A DNA stretch of 64,000 bases from Hawksworthiomyces lignivorus (taxonomy: Eukaryota > Ascomycota > Sordariomycetes > Ophiostomatales > Ophiostomataceae). The notes beneath the pieces were generated by a model. It was not told the DNA's origin and did no database searches. It was given only the letters and a program-made list of their open reading frames with translations. The stretch covers positions 62,001 to 126,000 of the forward strand of contig NTMA01000109.1 in assembly GCA_002917075.1 (NCBI GenBank), read 5' to 3'. The position numbers and the translations under genes are program-made. Of this stretch, positions 34,687 through 44,495 are shown one piece after another (position 1 is the first letter of the stretch; each line of letters starts with the position of its first letter).

Positions 34687-37454
34687 ATGTCCGATTCGGA
34701 GAGCGTCGACTACCTCCAGCCGGGCTTTGACCCGACGTCCCTCACCACCCCGCGTCTCCGCTCCATCCTCGTCACCTACAACATCAGCTACCCGTCCAAC
34801 GCCAAGAAGGGAGACCTCGTCGCCCTCTTCAACGCTCATGTCGCCCCACAGGCCAGCAAGATCCTGGCCCGCCGGGCTCGTGCCAAGCGGTCCAGCATGG
34901 GCATCATCGACGTAGCCACGGAGTCCTCTCAGAGCACCGCCAACTTTGATGACCCGCCGCCTGACCGGCGGCGGCGGCCCGCCTCAACTAGGCCATCGCA
35001 TGCGCACATTCAGGAGCAGGAGGAGGAGCAGGGAGACGAGCTCGACATGCAGGCCGAGGCAGAAGCCCGCCGCGTCCAGCGCCGGAGCAGCCCTCGCAAA
35101 CGCCTGTCGCGGTCCACCAGCTACCAGCCGGCTGCCGCCAGCACGGCCAGCCACACGGCCGCGTCCGACACCGACACAGGGCCCGACGCCCATGCCCTGC
35201 GGCCGCCCTCGCGCCGGGCACGCACCAAGACGCCGCAGGTCCAGGTAAAGCAGGAGCCCGTCGAGGAGGAGGAGGAGGAGGAGGACTCACACTTCAGCCA
35301 CGACAACCCGTTCCAGAGCGGCAGCTCGCCCACGACGGCCGCATCGTCGACTGACCCGCGCAGGCGGACACCTGCATACGAGTCGATCGATGCCGGTGTT
35401 GTCCGCGCCAGCGCGAAGAAGCAGCCTTCGACAGGGACCCGAACCAAGCACACGGGTCGAGCAGTTTCAGACGGCACCCATGCCGTCTCTCCACCTCTCC
35501 GCCACGCGTATGAGACGCCCGCAGGCCGGCCGCGCCACAGCGCTCCATTCTACAAGGCGCCGTCTCCGGCAGCCGAGCCAGAGCACGAGCCAGAGCCCGA
35601 GCCAGAGCCCGAGTCCGATTCTGAGCCCGCATATGACCCGGTCTACGAGCGGGGCTACGACCCGCTGGCGCCGGGCGAAGAGTTCACGCCGGAGGCGCAG
35701 CTGGAGCTCTCCCAGGAGGAGGAGGCCATGCGGCAGCGCAACTTTATCAGCCGGCGGGCCAGCCAGACGAGGCGGGGCAAAGCACGGACGAAGCGCCGCG
35801 GCGGCGTGCTCTCGTCTCTGGCGACGCCCCTGTGGGTGCTGGTGCTGACCCTTCTGGGCGCCTACGGCGCCTGGTACCGCCAGGAGAAGCTGGCGGTGGG
35901 CTTCTGCGGGCTCGGCCGCCCGGCGGTGCCGCTGCTCTCAGAGCAGGTCGACCGCTTGGCCGACCAGCTGGACCGCCTCGACTGGGTGCCCGACGGCGTG
36001 CGCGACTGGGTGCACGACGCGCGCGTCCCCGACGCCCTGCGCGTGCTCGTCGAGCCGCAGTGCGACCCCTGCCCGCCGCACGCCTTCTGCTACTCGGACT
36101 ACACGGTGCGCTGCGAGAACGGCTACATTGCCAAGCCGCACCCGCTGTCGCTGGGCGGCCTGGTGCCGCTGCCGCCCACCTGCGAGCCCGACGGCGAGCG
36201 CGCCCGCCGCGTCAAGGCCGTCGCCGACAAGGCCATTGAGGAGCTGCGCGACCGCCGCGCCAAGTGGGAGTGCGGCGACCTGGTCGACGACGACGGCCAG
36301 GTCCCCGACGGGCCCGCCGTCGACGAGCCCGTCCTCAAGGAGGTCATCAGCGAGAAGCGCAGCAAGAAGATGAGCAAGGAGGAGTTTGACGACCTGTGGA
36401 CCGCCGCCCTCGGCGACATCGAGTCCCGCGACGAGGTCGAGACCGAGCCCGAACCCATGTACGCGTAAGTAAAATTTTTTTTTTTTTTCTTTTCTTTTCT
36501 CTTTTTCATTTGCTACGGCGTCCCTGCCGACGCAATTCCTTATAGCGTACACCGCCTCCATTCTTCTTTTTTTTTTTTTTTTTTTTTTTTGTCTCATCTG
36601 AATATCTGACATGCAAAACTAACCAGCTACCCTGCTGGACCTGTAGAGCCACCAATCCCGGAAATGTTCCAAACACCCGCCTATCATCCACCTCGCTCGC
36701 TCGCCTTCCGCTCGCCTGCGCCGTCCGGCGATCCATCCGGCTCGGCTTCGCAAGATATCGAGGACCTCTTCTCGTTCTAGTCCTGTGCCTGCTAGCCGCC
36801 CTCTACGTCCGCGCCCGCTACCGCGCCCACCGCGCCACGCTGGCCCGCGTGCCCGCGCTGGTCGACCTGGTGCTGGAGCGGCTGGCCGCCCAGAAGGCGC
36901 TGTGGCTGTACGAAGATGTAGACGAGGTGGGTGGAGGAGGAGGCGACCGCGGGGGCAGCGCCGGCGAGGACGAGGACGAGGACACCAGCTTCCTGCTCGA
37001 TCCCTTCTTGTTCCTGCCGCAGCTGCGCGACGACGTCCTGCGCGCCACGCACTCGCTGGCCGCCCGCGAGCGCATCTGGAAGCACGTGCGCGCCGTCGTC
37101 GAGCAGAACAGCAACGTGCGCACCGGCCAGCGCGAGGGCCGCAACGGCGAGGTCGGCCGCGCCTGGGAGTGGATCGGGCCCGTGGGGACCCCGCCCGGCG
37201 CCAGCGCCAGCGGCAGCGGCAATGTCGAGATGAGCGCGGCCCGCCGCCGTCGCAGCGGCCGCACCTCGCTGATGCCGAGCGGCGGCGGCTCGCGTGCAGG
37301 CTCGGCGGCGCCCAGGGACAGTCTCAGCGCGCACGCAGACGAGAGCAGCAGCAGCACGGCAGCAGCAGCTACTGCGCCGAAGGACGGAGGGCCGGGCGAG
37401 GAGAAGCGGTCGGCGCTGCACAAGCGGTGGCAGGAGTCGCGGCCCATATACTGA
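34687..37454 (+). CDS. src1: Inner nuclear membrane protein Src1/Heh1 (LEM-like, Man1-Src1 C-terminal domain)
   Basis: Two exons, 34687-36464 and 36647-37454, 861 residues. The intron (36465-36646, GTAAGT..CTGTAG) contains three long T tracts. The downstream AG at 36646 is used rather than the one at 36626, because only it keeps the frame into the second membrane span. Order: HeH/SAP-like fold at 10-60 (FDPTSLTTPRLRSILVTYNI), a long acidic and Arg-rich disordered region including an NLS-like part, first span at about 376-395 (LWVLVLTLLGAYGAW), a lumenal domain with Cys motif CDPCPPHAFCYSDYTVRC, second span at about 630-650 (PLLVLVLCLLAALYV), then the Man1/Src1 winged-helix C-terminal domain (LVDLVLERLAAQKAL, ERIWKHVRAVVEQNSNVRTG). 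Src1/Heh1 tethers chromatin, rDNA and nuclear pores at the inner nuclear membrane. Confidence 0.9.
36465..36646 (+). other. T-tract-rich intron of the src1-like gene
   Basis: A 182-base intron with T runs of about 14 and 22 bases, a branch-like CTAAC at about 36618, and two possible acceptors at 36626 and 36646. The first acceptor gives a frame that stops before the second membrane span. Confidence 0.7.
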
Positions 37455-38966
37455 TTTTTTTACGTGTCTTACTCTTTTCTTTTCTTTTTTTTTTTTTCTG
37501 TCTCGTTTTCTATTTATTCTATTGTATTTTTTCTTGATTTTGGAGACACAGTCTACAGTCATTCTCTTCGACTTCTTGTTTCATAGCATCCTCGGGAAGC
37601 AGCTGGGACGCTTCCCCCTTTTCTTTTTTTTTATGATGGGCTTTTCAGCTAGGCTTTCTCTGGGCTTTCTCTAGGCTTTTTTTTCTAGGCTTATACGTCG
37701 TTATTCCCAACTTTTCTTATGTATTCACAATCCAAGAATTGAAACTCTACGGAACTGCACGGGCGTCTCTTTTGCTTCTAATGAAGAAGAATAAAAAAAG
37801 AAGAATAAAAAAAGAACAGTTAAAAAAATTAATGAAAATAAACTAAAACAAAACAAAACAAAACAAACAGAATAAAGCAAGCAGATGTACGAGAAGGGCA
37901 GGCAAGACAATGAGACAGGGCGTCGCGTGCTATTATTTGCCTCTTATTTCTGTAATCCTTTGGTCTTCTCCCGTGTTCCCCTTTTCGGGCTCATTACGGG
38001 CCAGCCACCACTTTGTCTTGACCGAGTTGAAAGAGGAATGTCTCAAGGCTGGCTGTGCAAGCATCAGATACGCGTGTGCGCAATCCCAGGACAATGTGAT
38101 AGGTGTGGGTTGACACGAGACGCTGCTCGTGTCTCGGGGATCTTGCATGTATTAGAATAGTATTACATAGAATAGATCGCCGTATTAAGTAGCAGTCTAG
38201 AATCTAAAATAACAGGAGATTGTTAGTAAACCCTTGCTGTGAGGTTTTTTTTTTTTTCTTTCCCTTCCTATTGCACTAACACCGACCACCATTTTAGTGT
38301 GCGGCGCCCCCATTTTCTCCCGCGTAGCCGCAGGGCGGAACAGCCGGACGGCTGCTACGTACATCGCCGCTTGTCTCTTACAAGCCGCATCTCCCGTCAC
38401 AGCTGTACATACAAATGTGATTTAGGGGCATCGGGTTACATGTACCCCCCAAAATGCCAGTTTACAATCTCGAATCGTATCGCTCGGTAGCGCCATGTGG
38501 CCACAATGCTGTTCATCAGTCGACGCTCTCGGTCGCCGGTGGCTGTCACAATCAAGAGACGGCATGTGTCTGTTTGCCCAAAGGATCCAGCGGAAACCAA
38601 ATGAATAAACAAATAGAAACAGGAAAATGCAGCAAGAGATTTACAAGAGATCCCCCCTTTCCTTGGCGATGACGCTTACTACTAAACCAACACCACAGTG
38701 CGGATGTTGGAGATGGCGACGCCGACCCCCACACTTACACACGCGACTGTGTAAGTGCGAATACAGTACTATATGGACAGTACTTTCTAATATACCACCC
38801 AGTACTTTCTACGTGATCCTGCCCCGGCGATCCCCTTGTGGGATATATATCTCTGCCGCCTGGTCTCTTCCATCATGGCAGTCTTGGCAGCTTGTGTTCG
38901 CCAGGACGCTCAACATGCCATCCTGCATCACTTTTTGATATGTGCATTCTTCCCTGAACACCCCTT
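37455..38966. other. Spacer and promoter of the SRPK-like kinase gene
   Basis: About 1.5 kb. It starts with the T-rich 3' region of the src1-like gene and an A-rich simple-sequence block (37787-37868, AAAAC and GAAGAATAAAAAAA units). The kinase promoter holds a perfect inverted repeat at 38732-38757 and an 11-base direct repeat (AGTACTTTCTA) at 38779-38789 and 38801-38811. Confidence 0.5.
38732..38757. promoter_or_regulatory. Perfect 10-bp inverted repeat in the kinase promoter
   Basis: CACTTACACA and TGTGTAAGTG, separated by six bases, about 210 bases upstream of the kinase ATG at 38967. It could be a dimeric regulator site or a hairpin; no factor is assigned. Confidence 0.5.
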
Positions 38967-40929
38967 ATGGCTATCTCTGCCTACCGCACCCCCAGCATCG
39001 TGTGCGAGCGCCTCGAGAAGTACACGCTGGGCGGCTACCACCCGGTGGACCTAGGTCACGTCGTGACCGAGGAGGGCCACTGGGACAGCTCTGACTCGGA
39101 CGCCGAGACGTCCTCCACATACGCTGCTGCCGATGGCTGCAGCGGCGACGGCCCCCGCCGCTACAAGATCCTGCAAAAGCTCGGCTTCGGCGGCTTCTCC
39201 ACCGTCTGGCTGGCTCACGCCCTGCACGAGCCGCGCCACTACGTCGCCCTCAAGATCCTGACCGCCGGCAGCTCCTCGTCCGCCGCCGCCCAGGCCGACC
39301 CCACCCCGGGCCTCCCCGACGACCTGCCCTTTGTCGTCCGCCCGTCCCACCGCTTCTTCATCGAGGGCCCCAACGGCCGCCACCTCTGCCTGGTGCTGCC
39401 CGTGCTGGGGCCCAGCCTGGCCCAGCTGAGCTGCCCGACCGGCTGCGGCCGCGGCGGATGCACCGGAAAGGAGGCCTATCGCCTGCGGCCGGCCGCCTGC
39501 CGGGCCCTGGCGCGCCAGGCCGCGGAGATCATGGCGTGCTTTCACCGCCACGGGCTCTGCCACGGAGGTAAATCGACTCTTGTTTTTTCTTTTTTCTTTT
39601 CAAAGAAAAAACAGGAACGTGGCTGACAGAGCTGTTTTAGATTTTACTCCCTCCAACCTTCTGTTGTCGCTGTCGACCTCGCTCGACGGCCTTGCTGAGG
39701 AAGAAGTCCTGAGCCTGTTCGGTCCGCCGCGGACGGAAGAGGTAGTCCGCTACGGATCAGGAGCAGGAGCCAATTTTGCGCGGAGCGTCATCCGTTCGGG
39801 GCCGCCCTTTGCGCCGCGGTTCGTCGTCGAGCCCGTCGAGCTGGTCTGCCTGGGCGCCCGGTTCCTGCAGAGCAGCGACGGCTGTTGCGGCGCCACCTCG
39901 CTCTGCGTCGCCGACTTTGACCAGGTGTTTTCGTTTGCGCCGCTGTCGCCGCCGCTGTCGCCGCCGCCGTCGCCGTCGTCCGCGTCTCTGTCGTCGCTGG
40001 CGTCGTCGTCGTCGTCGCAGCCGCTAGCCAAGCGGTCGTCGTCGTCGACGTCACTCAGCGGCCGCCTGCTGCACGCGCTGCAGAGCTACCACCACGGCCT
40101 CTACAACCACCACAAGGACCACCATGGCCGGGCGGCGCGCACCGCAGGTGCCGGCGCCGGGCACGCGGGAGGGCGGCCCGCCAACCCGGGCTACCACCTG
40201 GCCACGCCGCTGGTCTACCGCGCGCCCGAGGTGTTTCTGGACGGCGCTGCCGGCCCCGCCGCCGACGTCTGGGCCCTGGCCTGCACGCTGTTCCGCCTGC
40301 GCACCGGCGAGGAGCTGCTCGGCGACGTGCCGCGCTGGCCCCGCTCCGGCCGCGCCGCCGCCTGCCCCGTCCTCGCCGCCCTCTTTGCCACCGTCGGCCG
40401 GTCCGCCGTGCCCGCCCGCTGGCGCGCCGTCTCCTTCTGCGCCAACGGCTGGCCCGTCGCCAGCCCGCAGGGCCGCGAGCTGGGCGGCGCCTGGCTGCAG
40501 CAGAAGCAGCAGCAGCAGCGCGGCGGTGGACGCTCCCGCAGCGGGAGCGGCAGCAGCGCAGGGAGTGGCAGCGACAGCGGCCTGCTGGACGACGGCTTCG
40601 TAGAGTACTTTGCCGATAAGCGCGAAGAGAAGCCGTCGTCGGAAGACGAGGAAGAGCCCGAGGACCGGCGTGCGAACCTCGAGAGCAAAGTGTACGCCGT
40701 GCTGGACGAGCCGGAAGTATCGGACGAGCGTGGGGCCGATCTGTGCGGCCCGCTGGACATCGTCTGGAAAGTACCGCGAGACGCTAACGAGCACGGCTTC
40801 TCGCACATGGCGCCGCAGGAGGCCGCAGATTTCTTGGACCTCCTTCGGCGCATGCTCCGTTACGAAACCGCAGAGCGGATCAACATTGTCGAAGTGCTCG
40901 ACCACCCCTGGCTGAATGCTGCCTACTAA
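38967..40929 (+). CDS. Divergent SRPK-like serine/threonine kinase
   Basis: Two exons, 38967-39567 and 39641-40929, 629 residues. The 73-base intron (GTAAAT..TTTTAG) falls inside the catalytic loop: CHG joins DFTPSNLLL. SRPK features: N-terminal ERLEKYTLGGYHPVDLGHVV, glycine loop LGFGGFSTVW, lysine in VALKI, catalytic loop HGLCHGDFTPSNLLL (Asp kept, the HRD Arg replaced by Gly), metal-binding position VADFDQVF (DFD instead of DFG), APE equivalent YRAPEVFL and ADVWALACTLFRL. Between DFD and APE lies an insert of about 95 residues rich in Ser/Pro and His. The C-lobe ends LLRRMLRYETAERINIVEVLDHPW. Canonical SRPKs phosphorylate SR splicing factors. Fungi carry many diverged relatives of unknown substrate, and this looks like one of those. 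It may be weakly active. Confidence 0.8.
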
Positions 40930-41109
40930 ATTCCCGAGGCTGGCCTTGTGTGGAATTATGTGTGTATGTGTGTGTCTCATTACGCTATCCTAGATAGATT
41001 TCATAGCGCATCTCATTAGCTAGCGAACATTGTATGAAATTGAATGACATTGGTACAAAAATCAGCCATAAAGAGAACTTCCGTCCCCCAGCATGGCCGC
41101 ACCCATCAA

Positions 41110-43742
41110 TCAGCTGAACGTTGACTGCCCTGCCTCCCGGCAGATCTGCCGGAGCTGACCCAGGTCGAGACGGGGCCCGCACGGATCCGGCTGCGCGCGG
41201 AACACGGCCTGCAAGGCCGCCTGAAAGTCGGCGTTGATCAGGTTGGCCGCCACAAAGTACCGGTACACATAGTTGTCCGTCTCTACGCCCGCCCAGAACA
41301 GCGGCCACTGGAACCGGTCCATCTCGAGCGGCCCCACCGTGCGGATCGCCCGCTCCGCAATGTTCACGATGCGGGCGGCCACTTCTTGAGGATAGCTTGC
41401 GGACCGGCGGCGGCGGTGACCGAAGCGGCGAGGCTGGCTGGCGGCACCCTCTGCAGCTTTCTCGTCGCCGTCGCCGTCGTCATCAGAATGACCGTTGTCG
41501 CCGTCGACATTGTCGTCGTATTCGTCGTCGTCGTCGTCGCCGTCATACAAGGCGCTGAGCGGACAGCCGGCCCGCAGCAGGTGCAGCTCCAGCGCCAGGT
41601 AGTTGCAGAGCGCCCAGTCAGCCGTGGCGAGCAGGCGCCAGTGTTTGTTGCTGCTGCTGCCGCTGCCGCCGCCGCTGAAGTTGATATCATCGCTGCTCGT
41701 GCCGCCCATCGGAAACGTCGCAAGGCGGAACACGCTGGGGTACTTGGCGCGGAGGGCCCGGGCGTTGCGCGCGATGGCCGCGAGGCTATCCGGCAGAGCT
41801 GCCCCCGAGGCCCGGCCGTGCGCGTGCGCGCCGCCGTCCTCCCACAGCATGTTGAGCCGGTTCACGGCCACCCAGGTCTCGTTGATCAGCGCCAGCGCCG
41901 GCCAGTTCTGGCTGTCGTCGGCGATCTCCTCGGGCGTATAGTCCGCCCAGAAGTCCAGCAGCGTGGTGCGGCTCGTCTCGTAGAGGCCCAGCTGGCTGCG
42001 CGGCCGCCGCCCAAACTGCCGCGCCAGGCCGCCGCCCTTGCCGAAGAAGCACGCCTGGCAGTCGAACCAGAACAGCCAGCTGAGCAGCCGCGCCATGAGC
42101 GCGCGGTACTTGGCCGGCGGCAGGCGAGCGGCGTCTTCGACAGCCCTCGTCTTCTGCGACCTGGCGGCGCTGTCCACGGCGCTTCCGCGAAGCAGCTGCT
42201 CGTCCCCGTCCTCGTCCTCGTCGATCCCCTCGCTGTGCTCTGAAGACGGCAGCGACAGCGACGCCCTCCCGCTGGTCAGGGCACGCCGCAGCTGGTAAGT
42301 TCGCATGTACGCGCCCACAGCTTGACTGAGCTCTGCATACGACGCATAACGCCGGCCCTGCTGGCGAAGGGATGACTGCTTCTGCGAGCCGCCTGCACCT
42401 ATGCCCGGAAGGGGAGGCTCCTGTGTATCGTGCCGCCGCTGGATGAGATACTCGAGCCAGAAGCAGGCGACCACCGTGACGTGGTAGAGCTCGGTGTCTT
42501 TCCCGCCATGGCCGGCAAGCTCGCTCAGCGCCGTCTCTCCATCCTCGTAGTGCCTTTTTGCCAAGTGGCCGGCGGCGGCCTGGCTGCTGGCGACGGCGTA
42601 GCCGCTCGGATTGGTGGCGGCTACCGTCTGCCGCCAGTGCAGCTCTCCATACGATGCAGCCAGCAGCAGGTGCAGGATAGCGGCATTGTGGACGGCCAGC
42701 TTGATGAGAATGGCGTGGGTGGACCAGACGGGCGACTTGGAGCCGATGCTGAAGCCAATCTGCTGGTGGAAGTTCAACAGGGCCTCGTGGTCGCGCTTAG
42801 TGAGCTTCGACCGGCTTGAAAAGCTGTTGAGAATGACGGTGGACGTGCCCAAGATGAGGCACACCAGCGGTGAAGAAACGATCCCGACGTCGTAATTGTC
42901 GTTATCATTGGCTTGGCCCGCTTGGGTGTCTTCGTCGCTGTGTTGGCGCTTTGGTGAGGGTCCGATGGCAAAGGCAGGCGGTGACAAGGGACACATGAAT
43001 GGCAGCACTTGTTCATCGTTATCGAAGTCGTTATCGAAGCCGTCAAGAAATAAGAAATCAACATTGTCGGCGACCTCCGGTGTCAAGAAAGGAAATGAAG
43101 ATAGTGACATCGGAGTGCCAAAGTCGTTGCTACTAACAGCATCATTTTGAACAAACGCAGGGAAGTCCAAATTGCCGCCATCTGCACTGGTGCTAGCATG
43201 AACTGTTCCATGCGGCTCAGAGAGTTCTGCTGAATTTTGATATACTTGGTTGCAATCTGGAATCGGCGCAGGGAAAGGGATATGGGTGTCAATATTGATG
43301 TTGATGTTGAATCCGCGCTCTGCGCCAGACGTGCGGGTGCTCCTGTGGGGCAACGACGTGACGGGTAGAGGCAGATACGGAGATTGCGACGGCTTTGACA
43401 AGGGCGGCGGAACCGCCGGCTCCACAGTGATCGCCGCCTTAGACTCGATCCGCTGCGGCTGCCAGCCGGTGTGCTGCCGCTTTTTCATGGATCCGGCACC
43501 TTCGCGCCGGGCCTGCAGCGGCTCACCCGGCCCCCGATATTCGCATTTCCGGTTCAGCCGCAAGCACACAAGGCAATATGGCTTGGTTTCGTCACACCGG
43601 ATCTTCTTTTGCCGACAGATGCTGCAGCCTGCCAAATTGTTCAAGTCAGCAAATCCTACAACAATGCAGGGATGAGTTGCGCTTCTCTCTACCTACCGAG
43701 CTTCGATCGCTTATAGGGGCGTTTTGTTGATTGAGAGCCCAT
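41110..43742 (-). CDS. Zn(II)2Cys6 transcription factor 1
   Basis: Minus strand, exon 1 43697-43742 (MGSQSTKRPYKRSKL) and exon 2 41110-43628; the 68-base intron is GTAGGT..TGGCAG with a CTGAC branch, phase 1. About 854 residues. The splice makes a complete zinc cluster: GCSICRQKKIRCDETKPYC..CLRLNRKC, spacing CX2CX6CX6CX2CX6C, at residues 16-45. Without the first exon the cluster would lack an ATG. The C-terminal two thirds resembles the fungal regulatory region of the Fungal_trans_2 type, ending WPLFWAGVETDNYVYRYFVA, a segment seen in such proteins. A run of Asp (DDDDDEYDDN, about residue 720) is an acidic insert. It would act in the nucleus as a sequence-specific regulator; target unknown. 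It is convergent with the kinase gene. Confidence 0.85.
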
Positions 43743-44495
43743 CTTCTTTGCGAGACACAAGGAGATAAGAGGCTAAATTTAAAAGGCTCTACTGCTAAGA
43801 GTTGGAATCTAGAACCCACCGCTTCGAGGCACTGTAAGTATGATGAGAAGATGCTTCCAAAAAACTATTCATGGAGAGTTTTCCAGGAACGAAAGTGACG
43901 ACGAGCCCGATATCGTCGATGGAGCTCTAGATATAGCATCTCGCTGCTTGGCGTGCGCCGTTGTGGGGGAGGTAAAGGGGGGCTGTGCCGATGCCACTTA
44001 CATGCGTCTCCATCGGCAAATCGAGCCAATGAGGGGAATGGCAGAGAACGCCTCGTCCCAACGTCGACTAACAAGACCAACAGGAAGCCCCGAGATCTCA
44101 GACAACCTCCAACAGTTCGAGGAGATAAGTCTCCATGTTGTGCCCCGTTCCATTGGGGTTTCTTATCGCTCCGCATGGGGCAGCGGAGTGTAACATACGA
44201 CATAAGCTTACTGCGCTGTTGGGGAAAGCAAAAGGTACTGCAAAAGGTACTCGGGGTCTGCAAGACAGGCAAACGTATCCAAAAAATATTATCGGGTGCA
44301 TCGCGCGTTGTGGTATTATTCTAAGAAAATGAAAGAGCCCAGACGCCCGGCATTCCAAAAAATACCCAAAATACACTGGAGAACCAATAAAAACACCTTC
44401 AGACCCCCCCCCGAAATAGAGATACCCCCATATGTCGTTAGAAAGATACGGTCGTTAAGCCCCCCCCCCCCCCCAAAAAAAAAAGCCAACAACGC
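43743..44495. other. Spacer between the two Zn2Cys6 genes
   Basis: About 750 bases holding the promoter of the 41.1-43.7 kb gene and the 3' end of the next one. A C14/A10 homopolymer junction lies at about 44461-44485. No gene seen. Confidence 0.5.
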
